A DNA stretch of 64,000 nucleotides from UBA1715 sp045599365 (lineage in GTDB: Bacteria; Bacteroidota; Bacteroidia; Bacteroidales; UBA1715). Positions within the stretch are counted from its first letter, which is position 1. Each line of letters starts with the position of its first letter. Under the pieces are notes generated by a model. It did not search any database. It saw nothing but the letters and a program-made list of their open reading frames with translations, and was not told the DNA's origin. The position numbers and the translations under genes were made by a program. The stretch covers positions 48,556 through 112,555 of the forward strand of contig JAZRVS010000185.1 of NCBI GenBank assembly GCA_045599365.1. The letters are read 5' to 3'. Positions 1 to 9,482 of the stretch are shown one piece after another.

Positions 1-3000
1 GTGGAAATTTTGCTTTTTGAAGTTCCAACTTTTGAATTTTCAATTCACCGTTGTAACAGCGATATTTGTTGAGAACTCCAACTTGATATGCGTACAGTAT
101 GTTGGCCGTATATCCGTATTTTTCAACTATCTTGCTATACGGATAATCCTCGTTTGCCAAAGTTTCAAGGAATGTGTCGGCAACTTGTTGTAGATAATTG
201 TTCACACTGAGGCTCGTATCTACTTTGCTTATCAATGGTAACGTGTTTACAAACATTCCGAATGTGTTCGATATTTGTAGATTGCTTCTTCCATTGGAAA
301 CAGTACAAAGACCTACTATATCTTCTGTCGTATATTTGCTGATAGCAATTGTCATTGCTGCAAGATAGAGCGATGCAGGTGTAATATTCAATTGCTTGCA
401 TTTTGCTTGTACAGACTGTAAGTCTGTCGAAATTTTCACGTTTGCTTGCTGATGACTATTGTCATTGTCATATTTATCAGGAAGTAGCGCCGATGCTTCT
501 TCTATCTGACTAAGTTGTTCCGCAAAAAACTGTTCGGTTGCGGCATCTATCGTTTGGTTTGTTACAAATTGATAGTAATTGTATTGCTCTTGTTCTAACG
601 ATTTTCCTTCAAGAGCCTGACACAATTGGTTATAGAATATATCTAACGAACCGCCATCCATAACGAGATGATGGAAATCAGCAAATAAATATACCGAAGA
701 TGCACATTCAACAATTTCGAAGCGACAAAGCGGTCCTTCATGCAATGCAAACGGACGCACAAAGCTATTCTTCTCTTGCTCCAATTCTTGCTCAGTCATT
801 GTTGTGACATGACAATCAATAGTTTTGTTCTCCATAAAACATTGATATACATCTCCATTTTCGTCGTTTTGAAAATGAGTGTACAAATGTGGATGAGCAT
901 CGAATATTTTATTTAAAGCTTCCCTTACTTGAACTGCATTGATACCTTGTGGCATTGTAAGACAGACAGGTATATTGTATTGAATGTCATCGGGATTACT
1001 TATACATTCAGCATAAATGCCACGTTGAGAAAATGAAAGTGGTGCCGATGATATTTTTGCGTTTTGATTTGTGGAAATGTCTTCGATGCTTTGCAATTTT
1101 GTGGCTAAATCTTTAATTGTTGGATATCGCAATATGTCACGTACAGAAAGAGTTGCATTCATTTTGCTACTTACAAATACCGAAAGACGGATAGCAAGCA
1201 ACGAAGTCAGACCTGCGCTTATAAGATTTGTTGTAATGCCGAAGTTTGTGTTCTCAATTATTTCTGCTACAATATCATACAATGATTGCTCAACCGCTGT
1301 TGTCGGCATAATTTTCTCTTCCTCAGAAATTGTAATGACAGGTTGAGGTAGAGCCTTGAGGTCGGTTTTCCCGTTAGGCGAGATAGGCATTTTCTCCAAT
1401 TGCACGAAAATGGTAGGAATCATATAGTGGGTAAGACTTTTGCCCATCTGTTCCTTGAGAAGAGTTTCTAACGATTTTCTATCGGTATAGTCATTCTTTA
1501 CGTTTTCTTTGAGAGTGTAGTATGCCACAAGATGGTCGTGACCATCAACGCTCTTAATCATTGCTACACCTTCTTTGACCTGAGGTTGTTTATTCAGTAC
1601 AGTCTCTACCTCACCAAGTTCTATTCGGAGACCATTAAGTTTTATTTGGTGGTCTTTACGACCAAGAATGACAACTTCACCTTCGGTATTCCAATACGCG
1701 TAATCGCCAGACTTATAGTAGCGTTCGCCATTGTAATCAATAAATGCTTCGGCTGTTTTTTCTGGTAAATCATTATATCCAGCAGAAACGCCAAGTCCAC
1801 CGATGATAAGTTCGCCCGTAACACCTACAGGAAGTTCGTTCAAATCTTCATCTACAACGTATTCCGTAACATTCAATAATGGACGACCAATCGTTATGTG
1901 ATTTGCATGTGTTAATTCCTTACCATTACAGCTAACGCTGATTTCTGTCGGTCCGTACGTATTGAATAGACGTGCTGTTGGGGCAAGTTCCTTGATTTGT
2001 GGAAGAAGTGTTGGCGGATATTTTTCTCCACCAAGTACAATGAATTTACATTGTGAAAATGCCTTTTGGAAATCGGGAAGGTCAAGAAACATCTTTAAAC
2101 GCGAAGGTGTTCCACTGAAACCATCAACATTTGTTTGATTCATCAAATTTGCCAAAGACTGTGGATTGTTGACTTGGTCCTCGTTGGCAAAAACTAGTTT
2201 CATACCGTTGAAAAGTGCAGATCCTATTTCCTTGAGCGAAAGGTCAAAACTTACTGTGGTAATACAAAGCATAGTTTTGCAATCGTTTACAAGAGCGTGG
2301 AAATGACGATTTTCCTCGTGGTCAGTAAGATAATTGCAAATACCGATGTGGCGAAGCATTACACCTTTCGGACGGCCTGTTGAACCAGATGTATAAATGA
2401 GATATGCGAGAGATTCGCTGTCTTGTTTTATGTTCGGATTTGTGTCATTGCCTTTTGTTGTAAGCAATTCTTCTACATCGAGTGCTCGCTCTCCGTAATC
2501 AGACATTTTATCTTTTGTAGTGATTATGAAGCGTGCATGGCTATCATCTGTTATAAGCTTGATACGTTCTGCCGGATATTCTGGGTCGCACGGAATGTAG
2601 GCTGCACCTGTTTTCATTACGCCAAACATCGCGATGAGATGCCAACTCTTACGTGGTAATAATAAACAAATACGTTCACCTGGCAAAACTCCCTTTTGGA
2701 TGAGTGCATGAGCAAGAATATTTGCTTTTTCGTTGAACTCACGGTACGACAGTGTTTCGTTACAAGCAATGACAGCTGTCGCGTCAGGAGTTTTTTCTGC
2801 CCAATATTCAATGCTATTGTGGAAAAGAGGGAATCTAACGGCTGAAGCGTCAAGACAAGTATGATGTAGTTTTGCAACTTCTTCCTGCTGGCGTTCGCTC
2901 ATAATTGATACAGAAAGTAGTTTTCCTTCTGGATTTTCAAGAAAATGCGACACAACAGCGTCCATAGATTCTGCAAATCTGCTCACATATTCAGACGAAT

Positions 3001-4120
3001 ATTTTGCAGTATCGTAGTTTAGAACAATGGCTGGTTTGTCATCTATGTTATGTATCGTTATTGTGAAAGGACAAGTCTGATTATTGATATATAGAGCATC
3101 AACCTTAACGTCTTTGTTATTTATATAGAAATGATTCCCAAATGTTCCGTATTGGTATGTAAATCGAACATGTTGTTCTACGCCATAATTGTTCACAATT
3201 GACGCAAATGGATATTCCTCGTGTTGGCGAGTTTCTTGAAACATACGGCGAATGCCGTGGATAAAATCGCACACGCATATATCTTCAATTTTGCAAACAA
3301 GTGGTATGGTGTTTACAAACATACCAACAACGCCCTTGGTTAGAGGATTCAAACGACCGTTGCTGATAGTCGTCATACATAAATCCTTGGTATTTGTATA
3401 TCTGCTGAGTGTATAAAATGCCGCAGCCATGAATAGAGCCGATGGTGCGGTATCAAGAGCTTTTGCCTTCGTCATAACATCGGGTATGCTGACGAACTGC
3501 ACAATTTCCTTGTGAGAACCATTTTCTCCGTTGAGGTCTCCCGAAAGTTGAGTTGACGTTACCCCATCTGCAAACAATGTATCGTAATATGCTTTATGAT
3601 CCGTCGTGTCGGACTGTTGAGCTTCAGAAAATTCAATATACGAATGTGATTCGGCACAAGGTTCAACTCCTTCGAGTGCTGCACAGATTTCAGTTATGAG
3701 AATATTGAGTGATGTACCATCATAAACAAGATGATGAAAATCCACTAACAATATTGTTCCCGATGGAGTGTCAAGTACTTCGGCTCTGTAGAGAGGACCT
3801 TGCTCAATATCAAATCTTCGACTGAAATTTTTCTTGACTTCTATTACACAGTTTTCATCAACTTTTGAAGTCTTTACTTCTGCCACACAGTGTTCAGCAA
3901 ATACTTGAGTGGGTTTACCATTTCTGTCTTCAAAATGAGAGAACAAGGTAGGATGACACTCTAATACTTTTTTCGTCGCAACAACAACCATTTCCAGGGA
4001 AATGCCATTAGGAAAGGATATGGCATGAGGATTATTGTAACGCAGATTCTCTGGTTCAAGAATGCAGTCTATATAAACTCCTTGTTGTGCGTGTGTAATA
4101 TGCGAAGTTTTGCTACTCAT
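1..4120 (-). CDS. Nonribosomal peptide synthetase, C-A-PCP-C, 3' end outside window
   Basis: Open reading frame of more than 1370 codons with no stop, starting MSSKTSHITH at 4120 and still open at base 1. Domain order: condensation (HHLVYDG near residue 129), adenylation (A3 YTSGSTGRPKG near 576; A5 NTYGPTE near 722; A7 YKSGDYAYW; A8 GRKDHQIKL; A10 PNGKTDLKAL), carrier domain (GLTSLLAI, phosphopantetheine Ser about 973), then a second condensation domain (HHLVMDG near 1147) that runs off the window. I read the specificity pocket by hand as roughly D-L-K-F-I-L-T-V-S, which I cannot assign to a substrate. Because it begins with a C domain, it probably accepts an acyl or peptidyl donor. It follows a STAS-domain gene by 145 bp and is probably co-transcribed with it. 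Confidence 0.93.
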   Translation of the reverse strand, partial: MSSKTSHITHAQQGVYIDCILEPENLRYNNPHAISFPNGISLEMVVVATKKVLECHPTLFSHFEDRNGKPTQVFAEHCVAEVKTSKVDENCVIEVKKNFSRRFDIEQGPLYRAEVLDTPSGTILLVDFHHLVYDGTSLNILITEICAALEGVEPCAESHSYIEFSEAQQSDTTDHKAYYDTLFADGVTSTQLSGDLNGENGSHKEIVQFVSIPDVMTKAKALDTAPSALFMAAAFYTLSRYTNTKDLCMTTISNGRLNPLTKGVVGMFVNTIPLVCKIEDICVCDFIHGIRRMFQETRQHEEYPFASIVNNYGVEQHVRFTYQYGTFGNHFYINNKDVKVDALYINNQTCPFTITIHNIDDKPAIVLNYDTAKYSSEYVSRFAESMDAVVSHFLENPEGKLLSVSIMSERQQEEVAKLHHTCLDASAVRFPLFHNSIEYWAEKTPDATAVIACNETLSYREFNEKANILAHALIQKGVLPGERICLLLPRKSWHLIAMFGVMKTGAAYIPCDPEYPAERIKLITDDSHARFIITTKDKMSDYGERALDVEELLTTKGNDTNPNIKQDSESLAYLIYTSGSTGRPKGVMLRHIGICNYLTDHEENRHFHALVNDCKTMLCITTVSFDLSLKEIGSALFNGMKLVFANEDQVNNPQSLANLMNQTNVDGFSGTPSRLKMFLDLPDFQKAFSQCKFIVLGGEKYPPTLLPQIKELAPTARLFNTYGPTEISVSCNGKELTHANHITIGRPLLNVTEYVVDEDLNELPVGVTGELIIGGLGVSAGYNDLPEKTAEAFIDYNGERYYKSGDYAYWNTEGEVVILGRKDHQIKLNGLRIELGEVETVLNKQPQVKEGVAMIKSVDGHDHLVAYYTLKENVKNDYTDRKSLETLLKEQMGKSLTHYMIPTIFVQLEKMPISPNGKTDLKALPQPVITISEEEKIMPTTAVEQSLYDIVAEIIENTNFGITTNLISAGLTSLLAIRLSVFVSSKMNATLSVRDILRYPTIKDLATKLQSIEDISTNQNAKISSAPLSFSQRGIYAECISNPDDIQYNIPVCLTMPQGINAVQVREALNKIFDAHPHLYTHFQNDENGDVYQCFMENKTIDCHVTTMTEQELEQEKNSFVRPFALHEGPLCRFEIVECASSVYLFADFHHLVMDGGSLDIFYNQLCQALEGKSLEQEQYNYYQFVTNQTIDAATEQFFAEQLSQIEEASALLPDKYDNDNSHQQANVKISTDLQSVQAKCKQLNITPASLYLAAMTIAISKYTTEDIVGLCTVSNGRSNLQISNTFGMFVNTLPLISKVDTSLSVNNYLQQVADTFLETLANEDYPYSKIVEKYGYTANILYAYQVGVLNKYRCYNGELKIQKLELQKAKFP

Positions 4121-4265
4121 ATTGTAATCGTGTAAATGTTATTTAAATAAATCATTCGTTTTGTGAAAGTTTGGTAATGCGTTATCAGAATTGGCATAAC
4201 AACAAACCAAACTTAAACGATTGTTTCATACAAAGTTTTCTTGAATGGGGAAAGCTATATGAATA

Positions 4266-4574
4266 CTATGGAATTATAGTAAACAAGGTGTCAAATCCTA
4301 CTATTTGGAATATTTGCAGAATATTTTCTTTCAAGCCTATTAAAGAAATGCTGCCACCAATCTCCTTTGCTTTCTTGTTGAACAATAAAAGTGTTCGCAA
4401 ACCCGAAGATGAAATATATTCAAGATTCGAGAAGTCAAGTGTAATCTGTTTTCCTTTATTATCTATTATTGGTAGCAATTGTTCTGTTAACTCTTGAGTA
4501 GCTGCAGTATCTAATTGATTTCCAATCTCTACAAGAGCTTTGTTTGCATCGTTTGTTTTAATGTTTGCTATCAT
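4266..4574 (-). CDS. STAS-domain protein (anti-anti-sigma factor-like)
   Basis: 102 residues, the length of a stand-alone STAS domain. It contains the conserved segment ending LEYISSSGLRTLL, in which the second or third Ser is the phosphorylation site in SpoIIAA-type anti-sigma antagonists. In that family the unphosphorylated form binds a HATPase anti-sigma kinase. No kinase or PP2C phosphatase gene is visible nearby. It lies directly upstream of, and on the same strand as, the NRPS gene, so it may control or accompany peptide production. The family call is firm; the link to the NRPS is inference from gene order. Confidence 0.88.
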   Translation of the reverse strand: MIANIKTNDANKALVEIGNQLDTAATQELTEQLLPIIDNKGKQITLDFSNLEYISSSGLRTLLLFNKKAKEIGGSISLIGLKENILQIFQIVGFDTLFTIIP

Positions 4575-4633
4575 AAGTAATTAATTTATAGAACAAAAAT
4601 GTTTTGTAAACACCATATAAGATGTTAGCTATC

Positions 4634-4653
4634 AAGTCGTTATTGAACGACTT
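4634..4653. promoter_or_regulatory. Perfect hairpin upstream of the STAS-NRPS genes
   Basis: AAGTCGTT and AACGACTT form an 8-bp stem around a 4-base loop, 60 bp upstream of the STAS start. A short palindrome, CGTACAAAGTACG, follows at 4660-4672. It could be an operator or a 5' leader hairpin. There is no T-run next to it, so it is not a canonical terminator. Confidence 0.4.
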
Positions 4654-4770
4654 AACCATCGTACAAAGTACGAAAAAAAAAATGAGTATATCAAGTAAAG
4701 AAAGAAAGATTTGCCCCCATTCTCTATAATAAATGAAAAATAGAGGTGATGATATACATCTTGTATGCGA

Positions 4771-4908
4771 TTTAGTTATCAGTTGCCTGTTCTCATTTTC
4801 AAGCAAACCTCTTTGTGTTATTCAACGTACCATTATGGAAATCAAACTGAAAATGAGTCTCGATACCTGTTTACAAATGATTGTGTCGACAACTTGTATA
4901 TTGTTTCC
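4771..4908 (-). repeat. Copy 1 of the dispersed ~120-bp intergenic repeat
   Basis: On the minus strand it opens GGAAACAATATACAAGTTG and continues through a TTTGATTTCCATAATGG core to ACAAAGAGG and a closing CAACTGATAACTAAA. The same blocks recur in order at 15751, 22033, 23773, 24727, 28662 and 30036. It fills most of the gap between the divergent STAS and ferredoxin genes. Confidence 0.75.
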
Positions 4909-4979
4909 AAAATATATTTTTGTTTTTATGGTGACAAGAATCTAAAAAATACGTACTTTCGTTACGAAAAATTATCTAT

Positions 4980-6455
4980 ATGTTACGAAAACTTAGAATC
5001 GCATTTGCAATTATATTTTTTGCTTGCATCACCCTTTTATTCCTTGATTTTACGGGAACCATCCATGCTTATTTTGGATGGATGGCAAAAATTCAGCTTT
5101 TGCCTGCAATTTTGGCTCTTAATGTACTTGTCGTCGTTGGATTACTTTTACTGACAATCATTTTTGGTCGAGTGTATTGTTCAATAATTTGTCCGTTGGG
5201 AATTATGCAAGATGTGATTGCATGGTTTGGAAAGAAAAGCAAGAAAAATCGCTATTCTTTTTCTCCAGCAAAAAACAAATTGCGAATTATAGTGTTCATT
5301 GCATTTGTCGTTTTGTTGATTATTCCAGGCTTAAATGCAATTGCTGTGATAATTGCTCCTTATAGTGCATACGGACGAATTGCATCAAATCTTTTTGCTC
5401 CGATTTATCAATTGGCAAACAATGGCTTGGCTTATTTGGCGGAGCGTTTTGATAGCTACACGTTCTATAGCGTTGATATTTGGATAAAAAGCATTTCAAC
5501 TTTGGTTGTTGCCATTGTAACATTTGTGGTTTTTGCAATTTTATCGTGGCGAAACGGGCGAACTTGGTGCAACACAATTTGTCCCGTTGGAACATTGCTT
5601 GGCGCATTTTCAAGATTGTCAATATTCAAAATTCAAATTGATACCGATGCGTGTGCAAGTTGTGGGTTGTGTGCAAAAAAATGTAAATCATCGTGCATAG
5701 ATACCGAATCAAAAACAATTGAATATAGCCGTTGCGTTGTGTGTTTTGACTGTTTGGAATCGTGCAATAAGAATGCAATTAAATTTAAACCAAAGAAAAA
5801 GGAGGCAAGTGCCACATCAGAAACTGTTGACGATTCAAAACGAAAATTTCTTTCTGTGTCTGCTTTGTTACTTGCTGGAGCAACAGTAAAGGCACAAGAA
5901 AAGAAAGTTGATGGCGGTCTTGCAGAGATTTTAGATAAAGAAGTTCCAACTCGGGCAGTTCCGCCAAAACCAGCAGGTGCATTAAGTCTAAAGAACTTCA
6001 ATCAACATTGTACAGGTTGCCAATTGTGCGTGTCGGTTTGTCCAAATCAAGTTTTGCAACCGTCAACCAACATATCATCGCTCATGCAACCAGAAATGAC
6101 GTTTGAGCGTGGTTATTGTCGTCCAGAATGTGTGAAATGTTCGGAAGTTTGTCCTACGGGTGCTATAAAACCAATTACCACTGCCGAAAAATCGTCTATA
6201 CAAATCGGTCATGCTGTTTGGATAGAAGATAATTGCATTGTAAAAACCGATGGCATTGGCTGTGATATTTGCGAAAGACATTGTCCTGTTGGCGCAATTA
6301 TGCTGGTTTCGAGAACTGGAATGTCAGGTTCCTTAAAATATCCTGTAATCAACACTGAAAGATGTATTGGTTGTGGAGCATGCGAACATTTATGTCCTGC
6401 TCGTCCACATAGTGCTATGTATGTGGAAGGAAACGAAATTCAAAGAGAAATATAA
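4980..6455 (+). CDS. NapH/NapG-like membrane polyferredoxin fusion
   Basis: 491 residues. The N-terminal ~210 residues are membrane-embedded and carry two C-x3-CP signatures (CSIICP near 68, CNTICP near 197) typical of NapH/CcoG proteins. Two ferredoxin motifs follow (CASCGLCAKKC near 225, CVVCFDC near 252). Residues 286-301 read SKRKFLSVSALLLAGA, an internal Tat-like signal, and after it come further [4Fe-4S] motifs (CTGCQLCVSVCP, CVKCSEVCP, CDICERHCP, CIGCGACEHLCP). The layout equals NapH followed by NapG in one chain. It is the first gene of an operon with a Tat-lipoprotein reductase and tatAC, so it probably passes electrons across the membrane to that reductase. The electron donor is unknown. 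Confidence 0.85.
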   Translation: MLRKLRIAFAIIFFACITLLFLDFTGTIHAYFGWMAKIQLLPAILALNVLVVVGLLLLTIIFGRVYCSIICPLGIMQDVIAWFGKKSKKNRYSFSPAKNKLRIIVFIAFVVLLIIPGLNAIAVIIAPYSAYGRIASNLFAPIYQLANNGLAYLAERFDSYTFYSVDIWIKSISTLVVAIVTFVVFAILSWRNGRTWCNTICPVGTLLGAFSRLSIFKIQIDTDACASCGLCAKKCKSSCIDTESKTIEYSRCVVCFDCLESCNKNAIKFKPKKKEASATSETVDDSKRKFLSVSALLLAGATVKAQEKKVDGGLAEILDKEVPTRAVPPKPAGALSLKNFNQHCTGCQLCVSVCPNQVLQPSTNISSLMQPEMTFERGYCRPECVKCSEVCPTGAIKPITTAEKSSIQIGHAVWIEDNCIVKTDGIGCDICERHCPVGAIMLVSRTGMSGSLKYPVINTERCIGCGACEHLCPARPHSAMYVEGNEIQREI

Positions 6456-6472
6456 CCCACAAAAAGAAAACT

Positions 6473-8281
6473 ATGGACCGCAGACAATTCTTAAAAATAT
6501 TTGGAGCAGGAACGGCTGTAACTGCTGCTACTTTAGCTGGATGTTCAAACAAAAAAGACCAATCAACCGAAACGGCAATTTTAGGAGAAATTCCTACCGA
6601 TAAAATGACGTATCGTCCTGATACACATGGCGATAAAGTTTCTATTTTGGGTTTTGGTTGTATGCGTTTTCCAACAATTGAAGGGAAAAGTGGTCGCGAA
6701 GATTCCGAAAACGAAATCGACCAAGAGGAAATCAATCGAATGGTTGACTATGCAATAGAACATGGTGTAAATCTTTTCGATACATCTCCAGCCTATTGTC
6801 AAGGGCGCTCCGAAAAAGCGTTGGGAATAGCGTTGAGCCGACATAAAAGAAGTGAATATCGTGTCTCTACAAAACTTTCTAATTTTGGTGTATTCACTCG
6901 CGAAGCTTCGTTGGAAATGTATCAAAATTCTTTCAAAGAATTGCAGGTAGATTATTTAGATTACTATTTGTTGCATTCTGTTGGTGGTGGCGAAGACGCA
7001 ATGGGCTATTTCCGAGCTCGCTACATAGACAATGGTTTGCTCGATTTTTTAATAGAGGAACGTAATGCTGGCAGAATCAAAAATCTTGGCTTTTCGTATC
7101 ACGGCGATGTTCGGATTTTTGATTATCTATTGTCGCGACACGATGAGATTCATTGGGATTTTGTTCTCATCCAATTGAATTATGTTGATTGGAATCATGC
7201 AAAAGATTCAAACCCAAATAACACAAATTCAGACTATTTGTACAACGAATTGGACAAACGCGCTATACCGATTTTTGTAATGGAACCATTGTTGGGTGGA
7301 CGTTTGGCTAATTTGAGCGACCATGCAGTTGAATTGCTGAAAGAGCAAAATCCGCAAGCAAGTATTGCCTCATGGGCTTTCCGATTCGCAGGTTCAAAAC
7401 CACGAATTTTGACGGTTTTGAGCGGAATGACGTATATGGAACATTTGCAGGACAATATTCGTACGTATGCGCCTCTCAAGCCATTGGACGAAAGTGAATA
7501 TCAGTTACTTGACGAGATTGCAAAAATCTATGTCAATTTTCCGATGATTCCTTGCAATAGTTGTCAATATTGTATGCCGTGTCCGTATGGCTTGGATATT
7601 CCAGGAATTTTCAATCACTACAACAAATGTTTGAACGAAGGAACTATACAGGAAAATAGACAGAGCAAAGATTATCAAAAAGCGCGAAAAGCTTTTTTGG
7701 TCGGCTACGATAGAAGTGTGCCAAAATTGCGACAAGCAAATCATTGCGTTGGATGTAACAAATGTCTTTCTCCTTGCCCACAACGAATCAATATTCCTGC
7801 CGAAATGCGAAGAATTGACGCATACGTGGAAAATCTCAAACAAAATGGTGCTGACCTTGGTTCAGCAGCGGTTCTTGCTATGTTGATTCGTAAACTCGAC
7901 GAAGGTAATTTTTCGTGTGTGATTCATAAAAATGGCGAAACACGAACATTTTCGCAGCGTGGCGTAAAAGATTTACACGAATTGAATAAAAACAACGATT
8001 CATTTTTGAAAGATTCTCGCATTGCCGACAAGGTTATTGGTAAAGGTGCTGCAGCATTGATTGTACTTGGTGGCGCAAAAGAAGTCCGTACGCACGTGAT
8101 TTGTACATCGGCAAAAGAATTATTGCAACAAAATGGAATTCAAGTAGTTTTTGACGAGGAAGTTGATCATATAATCAATAATTCAAAAACCGACTGGTGT
8201 CCATTGGAAAAACTTGTAAAAGATTGCAAAACAGCCGACGAGTGTTGGCCGATTATAGAGAAGTTCGTAGAGAAGAATTAA
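6473..8281 (+). CDS. Tat-exported lipoprotein: aldo/keto reductase + 2x[4Fe-4S] + DUF1893
   Basis: 602 residues. The start MDRRQFLKIFGAG carries a twin-arginine motif, and LAGC with Cys24 is a lipobox, so the protein should be exported folded and lipid-anchored. An aldo/keto reductase TIM barrel (about 45-335) is followed by ferredoxin motifs CNSCQYCMPCP and CVGCNKCLSPCP. The C-terminal ~130 residues (CVIHKNGETRTFS, ADKVIGKGAAALIVLGG) match the DUF1893 pattern. It starts 17 bp after the polyferredoxin gene and is followed by tatA and tatC, so substrate and exporter are encoded together. The physiological substrate is unknown. Confidence 0.87.
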   Translation: MDRRQFLKIFGAGTAVTAATLAGCSNKKDQSTETAILGEIPTDKMTYRPDTHGDKVSILGFGCMRFPTIEGKSGREDSENEIDQEEINRMVDYAIEHGVNLFDTSPAYCQGRSEKALGIALSRHKRSEYRVSTKLSNFGVFTREASLEMYQNSFKELQVDYLDYYLLHSVGGGEDAMGYFRARYIDNGLLDFLIEERNAGRIKNLGFSYHGDVRIFDYLLSRHDEIHWDFVLIQLNYVDWNHAKDSNPNNTNSDYLYNELDKRAIPIFVMEPLLGGRLANLSDHAVELLKEQNPQASIASWAFRFAGSKPRILTVLSGMTYMEHLQDNIRTYAPLKPLDESEYQLLDEIAKIYVNFPMIPCNSCQYCMPCPYGLDIPGIFNHYNKCLNEGTIQENRQSKDYQKARKAFLVGYDRSVPKLRQANHCVGCNKCLSPCPQRINIPAEMRRIDAYVENLKQNGADLGSAAVLAMLIRKLDEGNFSCVIHKNGETRTFSQRGVKDLHELNKNNDSFLKDSRIADKVIGKGAAALIVLGGAKEVRTHVICTSAKELLQQNGIQVVFDEEVDHIINNSKTDWCPLEKLVKDCKTADECWPIIEKFVEKN

Positions 8282-8406
8282 GAGATAAGAAATAAGAGTT
8301 AAGAGAGAAGAATTAAGAGTTAAGAATTAGGAGTTAAGAATTAGGAGTTAAGAATTAAGAGTTAAGAATTAGGAGTTAAGAGATAAGAATTAAGAGAGAA
8401 GAATTA
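8282..8406. repeat. Degenerate 12-14 bp tandem repeat between the reductase and tatA
   Basis: About ten head-to-tail units of the type AAGAATTAGGAGTT / AAGAATTAAGAGTT occupy nearly the whole gap. There is no open frame and no hairpin. Slippage could change the distance between the two genes. Confidence 0.8.
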
Positions 8407-8446
8407 TTAATTGATAACTTAAAACTGACAACTAAAAACTAAAATT

Positions 8447-8647
8447 ATGATACACACACTTTTAATGATTGGAATGCAAGAAATTATCGTAATTGCGATA
8501 ATCGTATTGTTATTATTTGGAGGAAAGAAAATTCCCGAATTGATGAAAGGTCTTGGCAAAGGCGTTAAGAGTTTTAAAGATGGTATGAATGGTACCGACG
8601 AAAACGCAGCAAAACCAGACAACAAAAATGAACAACAAAACCAATAG
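8447..8647 (+). CDS. tatA: Twin-arginine translocase subunit TatA
   Basis: 66 residues with the TatA plan: one N-terminal membrane helix (QEIIVIAIIVLLLF), the hinge FGGKKIPEL, an amphipathic helix (MKGLGKGVKSFKDGMNG) and a short polar tail. Met10 is an alternative start. Its end overlaps tatC by 20 bp. No tatB-like gene is present, as expected of minimal TatAC systems. Clustered with two genes carrying Tat-type signals, it probably serves mainly to export them. Confidence 0.93.
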   Translation: MIHTLLMIGMQEIIVIAIIVLLLFGGKKIPELMKGLGKGVKSFKDGMNGTDENAAKPDNKNEQQNQ

Positions 8648-9404
8648 CGGCGAGCTTACTTTTTGGGACCATTTAGACGAACTACGAACATGTCTCATTC
8701 GTATGATTGTGGCAGTATTTGTTTGTGGTATTGTTGCATTTTGTTTTAAAGATTTCCTTTTTACAATTGTTTTTGCTCCGAAAAGTCCAGATTTTATAAC
8801 CTATCGTTTTTTTTCTTTTTTGGGGACAAATATTGAATCGTTCAGCGTTCAACTTATCAACACCGAGCTTGCGCAACAGTTCCTTATTCACTTAAAAATT
8901 GCAATGTATGCAGGTGCGTTATGTATTTCGCCATACATAATTTATTCATTGTTTCATTTTATATCACCAGCATTATATTCACATGAGAAGAAAGCTTCAA
9001 TAAAAGCAATTGGTGGTGGATATGTTATGTTTATGTTGGGCGTATTATTGACGTATTTTTTGATTTTTCCACTCACATTTCGATTTTTTGGAACATATCA
9101 AGTAAGCGAAGAAGTTATAAATTATATCTCGCTTTCGTCGTACATTAGTACGCTATTGCTTCTCTGCTTGTTGATGGGAATTATGTTCGAAATACCCATA
9201 GTTTGTTGGCTACTTGCGCGTTTTGGCATTCTCAAAGCAGAATTTATGAAGCAATATCGTCGCCACGCAATTGTCGTTATTTGTATTATTGCAGCCATCA
9301 TCACACCTACAGCCGATGCGTTCACATTGGGAATAGTTGCATTGCCGATTTATTTTTTGTATGAATTCAGCATTGGAATTGTGAAAAGGACAAATGTTGC
9401 ATAA
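8628..9404 (+). CDS. tatC: Sec-independent translocase TatC
   Basis: 258 residues from the ATG at 8628 (MNNKTNSGELTFWDHLDELR), chosen because the conserved HLxELR motif follows closely; a more upstream in-frame ATG at 8589 lies deep inside tatA. Six hydrophobic segments follow, with the conserved FxFF-type turn (LTFRFFGTY) and the ITPTADAFT motif near the end. It binds the twin-arginine signal peptide in the membrane. The tatA/tatC overlap indicates translational coupling. Confidence 0.95.
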   Translation: MNNKTNSGELTFWDHLDELRTCLIRMIVAVFVCGIVAFCFKDFLFTIVFAPKSPDFITYRFFSFLGTNIESFSVQLINTELAQQFLIHLKIAMYAGALCISPYIIYSLFHFISPALYSHEKKASIKAIGGGYVMFMLGVLLTYFLIFPLTFRFFGTYQVSEEVINYISLSSYISTLLLLCLLMGIMFEIPIVCWLLARFGILKAEFMKQYRRHAIVVICIIAAIITPTADAFTLGIVALPIYFLYEFSIGIVKRTNVA

Positions 9405-9434
9405 CTGAAACATTTTTTTGCAGTAACAATCTTT

Positions 9435-9476
9435 CTACTGAAAACTTTTATCAAAATACGTAAAAGTTTTCAGTAG
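9435..9476. repeat. 42-bp palindrome, copy downstream of the ATPase gene
   Basis: Perfect 16-bp arms CTACTGAAAACTTTTA / TAAAAGTTTTCAGTAG around a 10-base loop. It is identical base for base to the copy at 10705-10746. It lies between the convergent ends of tatC and the ATPase gene and could also act as a bidirectional terminator. Confidence 0.9.
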
Positions 9477-9482
9477 AGAATT

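Noticed and set aside
4558..4806. 82-codon minus-strand frame upstream of the STAS gene
   Set aside because: Low-complexity hydrophobic reading across a hairpin and one of the dispersed repeats; no family features.
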